Notes: a model not told the origin generated them from the letters alone. Shown: positions 34,579 to 44,532, counted from the stretch's first letter. The stretch is 60,000 nt of DNA from Symbiodinium natans (GCA_905221605.1 CAJNDS010002246.1:1187429-1247428), one strand, 5' to 3'. Numbers and translations: made by a program.

Positions 34579-35055
34579 CCCCTAAACCCTAAAGCCTAAA
34601 CCCTAAACCCTAAACCCTAAGCCCGGAAAGTCCCACCCTAAACCCCGAAACCCTATCCCCAAACCCCGCACCCTAAACCCTGAACCACAAAGCCCGAACA
34701 ACCCTTAAGGCCCCCAAAGCCCTTAAAGCCACTTGAAAGCCCTTAAACACCCTGAAAAGCCCTGCGAAACCTTTTCAAAAACCCCAAACCCCCAAACCCT
34801 ACATGACCCCAAACCCCTAAACCCTAAATCCATAGGCCAGGTCCTCCCCCAAACCCTAACTTAGACTTTAAACCCTAACCCCTAAACCCTAAACCCTAAA
34901 CCCCAAACCCCAAACCCCAAACCCCAAACCCCAAACCCCAAACCCCAAACCCCAAACCCCAAACCCCAAACCCCAAACCCCAAACCCCAAACCCCACCCA
35001 ACCCCAAACCCTAAACCCTAAACCCCAAACCCTAAGCCCTAAACCCTAAACTTCT
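34579..35055 (-). repeat. CCCTAAA region with CCCCAAA core array
   Basis: Degenerate C-strand units surround a homogeneous block of about thirteen CCCCAAA units at 34901-34995. Confidence 0.92.
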
Positions 35056-35650
35056 TGAAGCCCTCTAAGCTGACTGGCCAGGTCCTCCCCGAAACCACGG
35101 CCGCCGAAGGAGGCCCCCTGGTCGCTGCGTGCGACGTGCAGCTTCCGGAGGCTCCAGGGTGCTCTTGACTTGAAATAGGGTTTAGGGTGAGGGTTCCTGG
35201 GTTTTGGAGTACTATACTTTAATACTTTTTTGGGTTCTGGGTTCCCATTATAGCTACTTATACCTAAAAAGTGTATACTAGGGTTTGGGGCTCGGGTTTA
35301 GGGCTCACTATAGGGTTATTTGTTTTTAGGGCTTAGGGCTTCGAGTTTAGGGTTTTGGGTTTAGTTTCTTATTTTTGAGAGAGGGGGGGGTTAGGGTCTA
35401 GGGCGCGTGGGATATTTCCTTACTGGGTTTAGGAGGATCACGTGTAGGAATAGCTTTCAGCGGGCTTCAAGGGCCATCCTAGGCTTGCAGGGCTTTGCAG
35501 GGCATTCAGGTTTTCAAAGGGTCCCAAAGGGCTTTCACGAGTTTTTTAGGGGCCTTAGGGGTTTTGAAGGGGTTTCGGCGACTTTGAGGGCTTTGCGGGT
35601 TGTTCGAAGAAGTTTGCTGTTGATTTTCCGGCTGTTTAGGGGCTCCAAAG
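35056..35650. other. Unique DNA with family F copy
   Basis: G-strand words at about 35175-35345, then a family F repeat at 35408-35490 (TTACTGGGTTTAGGAGGATC ... AAGGGCCATCCTAGG). No gene in the first half. Confidence 0.5.
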
Positions 35651-35940
35651 GGCCACCAAGGTCCCCCTGGAGTGGGGCAAAAGCCTCGTCCTCGCCCGGA
35701 AAGGGCTTGTGTCCGGAACTCTCCTCATCTTCACCGGCGACAAGAAGCGTGAGAGACCTGTCGATGTCAACTCTCTGGAGCCCGCGGTGAAGAGAGCCCT
35801 GGTTTCTGTGGTGCAACGCGGCAAAGGTGTGCCTGACGAGAGAACACAATCCGGCTGGCATCGTGTGGAATCCCTCTTCTCGGCATTTACGTTGGGAGAC
35901 CATTTCTTGTGTGACGGCATCTTCTTTTTTTACCACCCAA
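35651..35940 (+). CDS. Candidate host coding fragment
   Basis: Starts after CTCCAAAG; the frame contains ATKVPLEWGKSLVLARKGLV, GTLLIFTGDKKRERPVDVNS and EPAVKRALVSVVQRGK, with strong coding texture. A potential donor (GGCAAAG|GTGTGC) lies at 35826. Beyond it the frame stays open into a poly-G tract but is less protein-like. Family not recognised. An opposing minus-strand frame (35535-35936) is probably a shadow. Confidence 0.45.
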
Positions 35941-35997
35941 GGAACCTGCCCTGGCCATTGAGCCTTAAAAGGGGTACGTATTTGGGCTGGGGGGTTT

Positions 35998-36036
35998 TGG
36001 GGGGGGTGGGTGGGGGGGGGGGGGGGGGGGGGGGGT
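35998..36036 (+). repeat. Poly-G tract
   Basis: G-runs interrupted by two T, then about 20 G. Confidence 0.9.
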
Positions 36037-36283
36037 AGGGTTTTTAGGGTTTGGGGTTTGGGGTTTCGTCTCCTATATATAGCACGGCACCCTTAGAAGA
36101 AGGACCCCCAAAAGGGACCCTATAATTTAGAGAACTACCCATATGGGCTTTTGAGCAGGGGGGTTGGAGCACTTTCAGCGGCAAAACCCTGAACCCTACA
36201 GAAATTCCTATACCCCTTAACCCCTTAAACCCAAACAACAGCAACTCGTTGGCACCCGGATCTAAGCCCTGGATCCTATTGAT

Positions 36284-36388
36284 CGGTTTAGGGTTTAGGG
36301 TTTAGGGTTTAGGGTTTAGGGTTTAGGGTTTAGGGTTTAGGGTTTAGGGTTTAGGGTTTGGGGTTTGGGGTTTAGGGTTTAGGTTTTA
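36284..36388 (+). repeat. TTTAGGG array
   Basis: About fourteen G-strand units, two of them TTTGGGG. Confidence 0.95.
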
Positions 36389-36919
36389 GTCCCCTATTGC
36401 CATAATGGCTTTTCTCGCATCTCTTTGTCCGTACCCCGCCGGACCGACCCCCCTTGTGAACCAGGTTTGGAAAAATCCTGAAGCCACCCAAACCGTGCTG
36501 AAACCCTATATAACACTTCATCGCCACAACTGCTTCTCTGTGGTGCTTTACAGTAACTTTACATCCTTAGCCTTTTTGGGTTTCTTGGGTTTCTTAAGAA
36601 GCCAGCTAAAAAAATTATTTTTTAGCTACCACCCTAAGTGCAGCCAAGATAGCACTTCATCGCCACAACTGCTTCTTGAAATCCCTGAAGCTGATTCATG
36701 ATTAGTAGCCCAAACCCTATGAAAACCCTAAACTCTTATATAAACCCTAAATCCCCAAAAGCCCCTGAACCCAACTGAAGCCTTATTGAAGCCCTCTGAA
36801 AACCCATGCCCCCTCATCCCAAACCCAGTCAGGCTGGTCTCACCGCGGCCCCTCGCACGGGCGTCTGGGGGCTCAGGAGGAGACTATAGAGACCCCTAAA
36901 CCTCAAGCCCTTCCTAAAT
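36389..36919. other. Unique stretch with a 24-bp direct repeat
   Basis: CACTTCATCGCCACAACTGC and the following four bases occur at 36514-36537 and again at 36653-36676, 139 bp apart. A 98-codon plus-strand frame (36405-36701) spans both but has no recognised domain. Degenerate CCCTAAA follows from about 36710. Confidence 0.5.
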
Positions 36920-36997
36920 AAACCCTAAACCCTAAACCCTAAACCCTAAACCTTAAACCCTAAACCCTAAACCCTAAACCCTAAACCCTAAACCCTG
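36920..36997 (-). repeat. CCCTAAA array
   Basis: About ten C-strand units ending 3 bp before a TIR-A element. Confidence 0.95.
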
Positions 36998-37000
36998 AAG

Positions 37001-37101
37001 TTGGGATGTTCCACCTTCTACTGACAGTCCTTAATAGGGATCATACTAGCGGGTACTGGAATCCGCATTAAGGACTGTTAGTATAAGGGAGAACATCCCA
37101 A
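37001..37101 (+). mobile_element. TIR-A element
   Basis: Left TTGGGATGTTCCACCTTCTA, right GTTAGTATAAGGGAGAACAT then CCCAA; core AATAGGGATCATACTAGCGG. Inverted termini with few mismatches. Confidence 0.75.
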
Positions 37102-38040
37102 CCCTTAGGCTCTAATCCATAAAAACCTTAGAACCTTAAACTGATGGGCTTACGGGCTCGGAAGTTTGGGCAGTAGGGTCTCTATAGAGCTTACACATAG
37201 GCCTCGGGTTCCTAGGGCGCTTTAAAGGTTTATAGGGCGCTGGGCCTGGCAAACATGTAGGTTTTTTCGGTTTTGGCGGGGAGTTCTGAGGATGTTAAAC
37301 ATGTTGCCCTCAGTCCGGAACCCCAAGCTCTAGGCTCCGCCCTGGCTCATGGCACCGATGCTTAAACCCTAAACCCGTCTCAAAGGCTATGACCGTACCT
37401 TGGAGCCCCCGTCCAGAGAAAGGATACTGTAAACGCCCCTTAAAACGGGTTTAGGGTTTGTAAAGGTTTTGGGTTATTGGTTCCTCAAAACCCCTACCTG
37501 AGAAAGACGCTGTGTGTACAGCCGGATATGCCTGTGATGCCGCTGGGGCAGCGCAAGCCTCTTTAGTAGCGGCAGAGACAGCAGTGGAGTGCCAGCGCCT
37601 CATGGGCCCGAGGGCTGGGAACACAAAGGCAACGGCCGCAACGTGCGGCAAACCGCGCCGCTGCCAACTGGAATAAACAAGCCAAAGGTCATGTCCCTTG
37701 TTGAAGACCATGCATGGGTCTGTACAGTCTATGTCCGCATTATAATCGGGACCCCTGAAGAAGAGACCCTAAGTTCGAGTATTTTCTTCATGGGCCTCTG
37801 CAACGAGACGGTTCGGTGGAAGGCAGCTTGACTTGACCCTTAATTAAACCCTAAACCCATAAAAGCCCTCTCCAGCCTGCAGAATCCAAACCCCCAAACC
37901 CCCAAAACCCCCAAACCCCCAAACCACCAAACCCCCCAAACCCCAACACCCAGAAATCCGTAAACAGAAAACCTAAACCCGAAACCCTAAACCCTTAAAA
38001 CAACCGAAGCCCAAACCCCCAAACCCTAACACCCCGCAAT
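37102..38040. other. Unique stretch grading into CCCCCAAA-type DNA
   Basis: Frames at 37451-37831 on both strands overlap and lack domains. From about 37850 the DNA is degenerate CCCTAAA/CCCCCAAA. Confidence 0.5.
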
Positions 38041-38206
38041 CCGCAAGCAGAACACGGAGAGTTTGATATTTTTGTTACGATTACTATCATCACTACTATT
38101 AAGATAATTATTCCTATATTATTATTATTACTATTATTACTATTAGTATTGTTGTTATCATTATCATCATCATTATTATTAAATACCGCAAGCAGAACAC
38201 CGAGAG
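38041..38206. repeat. ATT-rich microsatellite between direct repeats
   Basis: CCGCAAGCAGAACAC plus GAGAG context occurs at 38041-38061 and 38186-38206 with one mismatch. Between them lie about 125 bp of ATT/ATC/ACT triplet-like DNA. Confidence 0.85.
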
Positions 38207-38275
38207 ATCGAGGTGGTCCGACTTTGCCTGGGCTCCATCTGCGAGGCCTCACGGGATCGGCTCTCGCTGCAGGTG

Positions 38276-38448
38276 GGGGGAGGGGGGGGGGGGGGGGGGG
38301 AGGGGAGGGTTTAGGGTTTAGGGTTTAGGGTTTAGGGTTTAGGGTTTAGGGTTTAGGATTTAGGGTTTAGGGTTCAGGGTTTAGGGTTTAGGGCTTAAGG
38401 GGGATTATATTATACCTCTTTTTGTGTGGGGGGGGGGGGGGGGGGGGG
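38276..38448 (+). repeat. Poly-G tracts around a TTTAGGG array
   Basis: A G-run at 38276-38305, a TTTAGGG array at about 38307-38400, and a second G-run at about 38430-38448. Confidence 0.9.
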
Positions 38449-38838
38449 TTAGGGTAGGAGGCTTTAGGGAGTTCGGGGTTTGGGTGTTTTTGTTGGGCAT
38501 TCGTGGTTTTTGGGGTTTTGGGGCCTTAGGGGCTTTGTGAGGCTTTGTGGTTTAGGGAGTTTGGGCTTAGTTCTTAGAGTTTAGGGTCTTTTTGGGGGGG
38601 TTTGGAGCTTCGAGGGCACAGGGTTGGTTGATGATTCCGAACCTCCTGTACCCCCTAAACTCCCTAAACTCCCTAAACCATAACCCTAAACCCTAAACCC
38701 TAAATCTCGATGCCTGTGTCCCGTGTCTAAGGTTGGAACCATGGGCCCTCAGCATGGTTCCTTACCCTTGATTCGAGAGATCCGAAGTCTGGACCCTTTG
38801 TGTTTTTAGTGAATCCTCAACCCCTGTAAACCCTCATC
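38449..38838. other. Degenerate G-strand and unique DNA
   Basis: TTTTGGGG-like words, then a partial TIR-E copy near 38729-38810 (ATGGTTCCTTACCCTTGATT). No gene. Confidence 0.45.
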
Positions 38839-38887
38839 CCTCATCCCTAAACCCTAAACCCTAAACCCTAAACCCTAAACCCTAAAC
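38839..38887 (-). repeat. CCCTAAA array
   Basis: Six C-strand units. Confidence 0.95.
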
Positions 38888-38931
38888 TCTTCAAGATGCC
38901 CTGATAAGGCCCCCCAGCGCCGCCTCCCTAA

Positions 38932-39012
38932 GCCGCCGCCCAGGCGGGGCCTTGCGAGGCGCTGCTGGCGCCGAACTACGGGCCGCCCGTGGGCCTCCTC
39001 TGCGGCCGGGGG
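38932..39012 (+). CDS. Candidate host exon fragment
   Basis: Very GC-rich island; one frame reads AAAQAGPCEALLAPNYGPPV, then GLLCGRG, before G-rich and TTTAGGG DNA. Other frames are also open, so the frame is uncertain. No family recognised. Confidence 0.3.
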
Positions 39013-39026
39013 GGAGGGCAGGGGGG

Positions 39027-39132
39027 GTTTAGGGTTTAGGGTTTAGGGTTTAGGGTTTAGGGTTTAGGGTTTAGGGTTTAGGGTTCGGGGTTTATGGTTT
39101 GGGGTTTGGGGTTTAGGGTTTAGGGTTTAAGG
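39027..39132 (+). repeat. TTTAGGG array
   Basis: About fourteen G-strand units with TTCGGGG and TTTGGGG variants. Confidence 0.95.
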
Positions 39133-39555
39133 TGGATCGGAAGGGGGGGAAGGAGGGGGAGGGGGTCAGGGGGCAGTTAGGCAGGGTTTGGGGCTTAGTG
39201 ATTTAGGGGAGGTAGTGCAGTAAGGGTTTATAGACATGCAGCGGGCTTTTAGGCCTGAGGGCCTTTAGGGTCTCGGAGGTTTTTAAGTTTGGGGCTTAGG
39301 GATTGGTATTTTAGGGCTGCGGGTTCACGGTCTAGGGCTTCCGGGTTGAGCGCCCCAAGCTTGGATGGGTCAAGGGTTTGGGGGTTTTTGTTTTGAGGTT
39401 TATCGCGCCTCCGCTGTAGGTGTTCAAGGTTTTGAGGTGCTTCAGGGTGAAGCATTGGCTCAAGAACAACCATGTAACGCTGAGCCCCCTTGAGGAATAT
39501 ACTCTAGAATCAGTATGACTCTGTTGCTTCAGGGACTTCGGGTCCCTAGCCCAAG
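39133..39555. other. Unique stretch, SL-like word at 39451
   Basis: G-rich unique DNA. AGCATTGGCTCAAG at 39451-39464 resembles the 3' end of the dinoflagellate spliced leader. No coding evidence; a minus-strand frame at 39249-39473 is low-complexity. Confidence 0.45.
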
Positions 39556-39670
39556 AAAGCCTAAACCCTAAACCCTAAACCCCAAACCCTAAACCCTAAA
39601 CCCTAAACCCTAAACCCTAAACCCTAAACCCTAAACCCCAAACCATAAATCCGAAACCCCAAACCCTGAA
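39556..39670 (-). repeat. CCCTAAA array
   Basis: About ten pure units followed by degenerate CCCCAAA/CCATAAA. Confidence 0.95.
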
Positions 39671-39688
39671 CCCCCCGTTCTGCCCCAG

Positions 39689-39757
39689 AGGCGCGGCCGA
39701 GCAACCACGGGCTCCCGCGCCGCTCCCTGCGTTTGGGCGCCCAAGCACCTTGCGGTT
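39689..39757 (+). CDS. Candidate host exon fragment
   Basis: Follows TTCTGCCCCAG (acceptor-like); reads RRGRATTGSRAAPCVWAPKH. C-strand repeats left, G-strand right. No family recognised. Confidence 0.3.
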
Positions 39758-39763
39758 TATAGG

Positions 39764-40063
39764 GGTTGGGGTTTAGGGTTTAGGGTTTAGGGTTTAGGGG
39801 TCTAGGGGTCTAGGGGTCTAGGGGTCTAGGGGTCTAGGGGTCTAGGGGTCTAGGGGTCTAGGGGTCTAGGGGTCTAGGGGTCTAGGGGTCTAGGGGTCTA
39901 GGGGTCTAGGGGTCTAGGGGTCTAGGGGTCTAGGGGTCTAGGGGTCTAGGGTTTAGGGTTTAGGGTTTAGGGGTCTAGGGTTTAGGGTTTAGGGTTTAGG
40001 GGTTAGGGGTTAGGTTTTAGGTTTTAGGTTTTAGATTTTAGGGTTTAGGGTTTAGGGTTTAGA
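39764..40063 (+). repeat. TTTAGGG array containing a TAGGGGTC 8-mer block
   Basis: Within a TTTAGGG array, 39795-39946 is nineteen perfect 8-bp units (TAGGGGTC). The array then returns to TTTAGGG. Confidence 0.97.
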
Positions 40064-40529
40064 AGCTCTTCTGCATTGAGGAACATTAGATGCCTTCTAG
40101 TAAGCAGTGGAATCCGACTATGACAGAAGGGGTAAACTCCTCAATCGCTCTCTATCAAAGGGACGTCGGGTTCCCTGGGCTCAAAAAGTTCCCGTGTGGG
40201 AGTTTTAAAGGGGTCTCAAGCTTCTACCCTGGGGTCGCGGGCCTTTCGGGATATCCCTGGACCGGGCCTTGGGATGTTTGATGTTTTCCGTTACTGGGTG
40301 ACGTGCAGCTACCACTGCTACAGCTACGGCTCTTCTCACCGCCGTAGCTACATGCATGTCCAAGAGAGGTTGCACAAAGCAGTGCCAGGTAAAAAGCGCT
40401 GCAAAGGACAAATCCGTCAGCAATTTGTGGTAGGTTTCTGCTAGCCCCCCCCCCCCCCCGAACCCTGAACCCTACAAACCCTAAATCCCAACCCTAAACT
40501 CTAAACCCTGAACACTGAACCCTAAATCC

Positions 40530-40560
<31 letters not shown>

Positions 40561-40600
40561 GCTACCCCCCCCCCCTCCAAAACCTACCGTTTTCTAATTT
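40064..40600 (+). other. Possible coding fragment, then C-run and TA repeat
   Basis: A plus-strand frame over about 40288-40442 (VTCSYHCYSYGSSHRRSYMH, then VQERLHKAVPGKKRC) has some coding texture and a possible donor at CCAG|GTAAAA (40390). A C-run at 40446-40459 and (TA)n at 40531-40560 follow. Function unknown. Confidence 0.3.
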
Positions 40601-41860
40601 TCTACACTTGCGTGACACCAAAACGCTTCAAAATGGAGACCGGCTTCCTAAATCCTTTAACCTTATTCGCACAATTTTCTATTGCATAAACCCCTATTTC
40701 CGAAAAAACGAAGCCTGTTCCCAAAATCCTGCTCGCTAAGTCCGAAAGCACGGGATCCCTACATCGTATTCCCTGAATCATATTCCCTCAGTCCCTAAAT
40801 CTGGTGCGGGCGGGGGGGGGGCGGTGGGTCACTAAATGGCTCACTAAATCTTCTCGCTAAATCCTAAAGAGCGGGGTCCCTAAATCATATTCCCATGATT
40901 TTACTCCCTAAGTCTTTTCCCAAAGCCCTAAAGAGGGAAGTCTTGAAATTCTGAAGAGGAGAGCCGCTGAATTCCAAAAGGGAATTACTACCTCCACATT
41001 TAAAGAAATATTTTTCGTCGAAAATCCGGCTGTGAGACTGCTTTCCATTACGGGGGTTTCCATATGGGGAAATACCGCCACATTGAAAGAATTGTTTCCG
41101 GGGGGGTTCAAAAATCTGTCTGCAGGCTTCGTTTTTGATTTCTGAGCTGCAGTCTGGATCGTCGAAACTACAATATATTCCTAATGTGCTTAATAGAGAA
41201 TGCATACATTGCCATGGTCTCATTATTGCAGTGCCCTGCCTTTCTTACTTATTGCGGTGGGCCGGGGGTCCCACCAATTAAACAGATGCTCGGATAAAAT
41301 CTTATCGGGATCCCTAGATCTGGTTCCCTGAAATTAACTCGCTAAGGCCGCCTAAAGGGGGGGGGGGCTAAATCCTAAAGAGGAGGTCCCCTAAATCCTA
41401 AAAAGCATTCCCTTAGTTTTACTCTCTAAATCCTATTGCTTCTCCTAAAGAGGGGGATCCTTACTGTAAATCTTAAAAATGAGCCTCTCCTTCTACATCA
41501 TAAAACAAAGAACCTTGCTCAGTAGATCTTATCGCTAAAGTCAACAAAGAAGGATCCCTCAATCTTATTCTCTTAATTTTACTCCCTAAATCCTATTGGG
41601 GAAGGGGGGGTGGGAGGGAGTCACCAAATCCTAAAGAGGGAACCTAAAAAATAGCCTTAAAACCCCAAAAATGAGACCCCCCCCCCTAACTCATACAAAA
41701 GCCCACCTTGCTCAATAAATCTTCTCGCTAACGCTAAAGCCTTAGCGATAAGGTTTGGGCTCCCTTAGAAAATAGGATTTGGGAACTAAGCTTTGGGATG
41801 CTCCCCACTTCAGCGCCTATTCCCTAAATCCTGCTCGCCAAAAAGTCCTAAAGAGCGGGA
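40600..41860. repeat. Degenerate CCCTAAATCCTAAAGAG-type repeat domain
   Basis: Variants of CTCGCTAAATCCTAAAGAGS and TCCCTAAATC recur over 1.2 kb, mixed with AT-rich unique DNA. Minus-strand frames at 40885-41223 lack domains. The composition is clearly different from the flanking telomere-type mosaic. Confidence 0.6.
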
Positions 41861-42234
41861 TCCAATATAATGATGAAATATGTCCGATTCAAACTTGAAT
41901 CGGCCGATTCAGTTTTGAATCGACCCTCAAACTAAAGATTGAAGTCGTCGTAATGTTGCAATACTCACATGCATATTCATACTGTGTATCGGCTTTATAT
42001 GTATGAGTTGGCATGTAATCTGTGTACTCAATCTCCACAACACAACAAATTTGCTTATAAGGACTTAGTTTGCTTCTAATTAAAAGGGGAGAGGGTGCCA
42101 GGGGTCGGTCTTCCAAAATAAGCAGGACCAAAAAACACTCCCCACCACCCCCCTCCCCCCCCCCTCCCCTCTACTTCACTCCGCTGCGCGTTCTGCGTTT
42201 GTTTAAGGGTGTTGTCAGGCTTATTCTCCAAAAC
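41861..42234. other. Unique AT-rich stretch
   Basis: A minus-strand frame at 41889-42131 has no domain. C-rich tract at about 42142-42172. Confidence 0.45.
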
Positions 42235-42310
42235 CCTATCGGTCCAGGGTTTAGGGTGTTAACGTAGGGTTAAGCAATTAAACCTCAACCCTGGACCTTT
42301 AAACACCCTA

Positions 42311-42830
42311 TAGGGTTAAGGTTTAAAGGTTTAGGATTAAGTTTAGACATGTAAACCTTGACCTACAACTCAACGGAAACGCGAAACCTTTAACCCTTGC
42401 AGGGTTAAGGTTTAAAGGTATAGGGTTTAAGATATAGGCACTCTAAACCCCTATCGATCCAGGGTTTAGGGTTTTAAAGAAAAGCCCCGAAACCCTTAGA
42501 ATGAAACAAATAATTAAGCCTAATTCTTTAACCTTTAAACCCTGTAGGGTTAAGATTTAAAGGTTTAGGGTTTAAGATATAGGCATTTAAACCTTGACCT
42601 GCCAGTACACCGAAACCCTTAAACTTTATGGGTTAATTCAAGGTCTAGGGTTTAAGATATTGGTAGTTAACCCTTGACGTGCAATTAAACCGAAACCTGC
42701 AGCCTGGAAACTTTATAGGGTTAAGGTTTAAAGGTTTAGGGCTTAAGATAAATGATTTTCAACCTAAGCCTGCAATTAAACTGAAACACATAACCTTCAA
42801 ACCTTATATGAGGAGTACGCGTATGCTATG
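42311..42830 (+). repeat. Degenerate ~85-145 bp tandem repeat
   Basis: GGGTTAAGGTTTAAAGGTTT begins units at about 42311, 42401, 42545, 42628 (diverged) and 42717. Each is followed by TTTAAGATATAGGCA-like and AACCTTGACCTGCAATTAAA-like words. Confidence 0.75.
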
Positions 42831-42959
42831 GCTGGAAACTGCGCGTTTATAGCCCAAGCTGCGTGTCGAAATTGAGTCGATTCAACGCATACATACTGGA
42901 ACCACTTTCAGTGGCGTAATATACAATACCATGGCCTAGAGTTGCGTAATATATTTTTT

Positions 42960-43505
42960 AACCATAAGAAAAAATCTTCAGGACCGGGAGTTTTAAAACT
43001 CCTTGCTTAGCCACGAGAGGAGTTTTAAAACTCCTGCCACCGAAGATTGAAGATTGTCGGGGCCAAGAGTTTTAAAACTCCTTGCTTAGCCACGAGAGGA
43101 GTTTTAAAACTCCTGCCACTGAAGATTGAAGATTGAAGATTCCCCGGAACTCTTTCCAGGAATCTTCAGTCTTCAATCTTCGGGGCCAGGAGTTTTAAAA
43201 CTCCTTACTTAGCCACAAGAGGAGTTTTAAAACTCCCGGCCCCTAAGATTGAAGATTGAAGATTCCTGGAAAGAGTTCTGGGGAATCTTCAATCTTCAAT
43301 CTTCGGGGCCAGGAGTTTTAAAACTCCTTGCTTAGCCACAAGAGGAGTTTTAAAACTCCCGGCCCCTAAGATTGAAGATTGAAGATTCCTGGAAAGAGTT
43401 CTGGGGAATCTTCAATCTTCAATCTTCGGGGCCAGGAGTTTTAAAACTCCTTGCTTAGCCACAAGAGGAGTTTTAAAACTCCTGGCCCAGCAGATTTTTT
43501 CGGCG
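42960..43505. repeat. Regular array of paired palindromes
   Basis: The 14-bp palindrome GAGTTTTAAAACTC occurs ten times (starts 42988, 43020, 43067, 43099, 43190, 43222, 43313, 43345, 43436, 43468). Members of each pair are exactly 32 bp apart. Pairs are 79 bp and then exactly 123 bp apart. The pair interior is TTGCTTAGCCACAAGA. Between pairs lie inverted GAAGATTGAAGATTCC and GGAATCTTCAATCTTC arms around TGGAAAGAGTTCTGG. The whole block is also framed by AAAAAATCT and AGATTTTTT. No protein coding. Confidence 0.97.
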
Positions 43506-43547
43506 TCTTTAAGTATTTGCTATTTCGTATTTTATGTATATCTATAG

Positions 43548-43678
43548 ATATATGTCCATATATATATATATATATATCCGGCTTCGAATATAGTAAACAC
43601 GTCTCGACATAGAAAAGGGTATGAAACGGTAGGTTTTGGGGGGGGGGGGTACCATATATATATATATATATATATATA
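43548..43678. repeat. TA microsatellites and G-run
   Basis: (TA)n at about 43555-43577 and 43653-43678 with a G-run at 43637-43648 between. A minus-strand frame here encodes IYIYIY only. Confidence 0.95.
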
Positions 43679-44078
43679 GGTCAGCCAGGCTCGTAGCCCA
43701 TAGTTCGGTAACTGTGCGTCTAGGGCTCTGTTGAGGCGAGTTCCGCCACTCTTCGTTGCTTCCGTGGGTGGAGTGCATTGCGTCCTCTCTCACGAGGCGG
43801 TCGCTTAGGGTTCAGGGTTTCAGGGCTGAAGGGTTTTAGGGATTGGAGTGAAGCGGGGGTTTTTCCCTCGGCTAGAAGGATCTTTCGATAGCAGCCCTCT
43901 TTTCCCCGTGTTTTGCTTGGGCGCGGGTGGGGCACGACGTGCGGCGGGGGCCGGGGGGGGAGGGAGGGGGGCAAAGTACCCTTTCTTCTCCCAAACTACC
44001 GGGGAGCCCGGGGCGAGTCCTAAGCACCCAGAGTTCCTTAGAAAGACACCCCAACTCAAGACAGAAAAAGTGCTCTTT
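43679..44078. other. Unique stretch with overlapping opposed frames
   Basis: Several frames are open on both strands over 43720-44111 through a G-rich tract (about 43945-43970). None has a domain, so no gene is called. Confidence 0.45.
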
Positions 44079-44174
44079 ACCCTATATAAGGCTCCAAGTA
44101 GCCCAAAGTAGGCATTATTTACAGACTTTGGACTCCAGAGTGTTTTATAATCTGTATTATTGGAGCCCCAGGGT
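44079..44174 (-). mobile_element. TIR-C element, inverted copy
   Basis: ACCCTATATAAGGCTCCAAG ... GGAGCCCCAGGGT with interior TAGCCCAAAGTAGGCATTAT is the reverse complement of the copies at 2161 and 14113. Confidence 0.7.
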
Positions 44175-44182
44175 TACAGGGT

Positions 44183-44249
44183 TATAGGGTTTAGGGTTAG
44201 GGTTTATGGTTTAGGGTTTAGGGTTTAGGGTTTAGGGTTTAGGGTTTAG
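44183..44249 (+). repeat. TTTAGGG array
   Basis: G-strand units beginning a few bases after the TIR-C terminus GGGTTACAGGGTTATAGGG. Confidence 0.93.
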
Positions 44250-44335
44250 GCACTGGCACCCATCCCCCAGGCTTCTGGAGAGCGTGGGCATGATCTTGAG
44301 TTTTAGGAGCCATGGTGCCGTGGGGTTTCGAATAA

Positions 44336-44424
44336 AGGGATGTGACCCCTTATACTAACAATCCTTAATAGGCATTATAGCACGTACCCCTCATGAGAAT
44401 CCCTCTTAAAGGCAGCTAGTATAA
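44336..44424 (+). mobile_element. TIR-A element, right end replaced by CCCTAAA
   Basis: Left GGGATGTGACCCCTTATACT and core AATAGGCATTATAGC are present. The right arm stops at CTAGTATAA and continues as ACCCTAAACCCTAAG. Confidence 0.65.
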
Positions 44425-44532
44425 CCCTAAACCCTAAGCCCTAAACCCTAAAAGAAAACTTATGGTTCAGGGTTTCAGCTCTGAATCACTGATCCCTAAA
44501 CCCTAAACCCTAAACCCTAACCCTAAACCCAG
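44425..44532 (-). repeat. CCCTAAA blocks
   Basis: C-strand units with short unique DNA between. Confidence 0.9.

Noticed and set aside
42960-43505. CRISPR-like array
   Set aside because: Repeats are palindromes with identical rather than unique spacers, no cas genes, and a eukaryotic context.
43720-44111. Overlapping 60-87 codon frames on both strands
   Set aside because: Opposed open frames in a GC-rich segment with G-runs; no domain and no reason to choose a strand.
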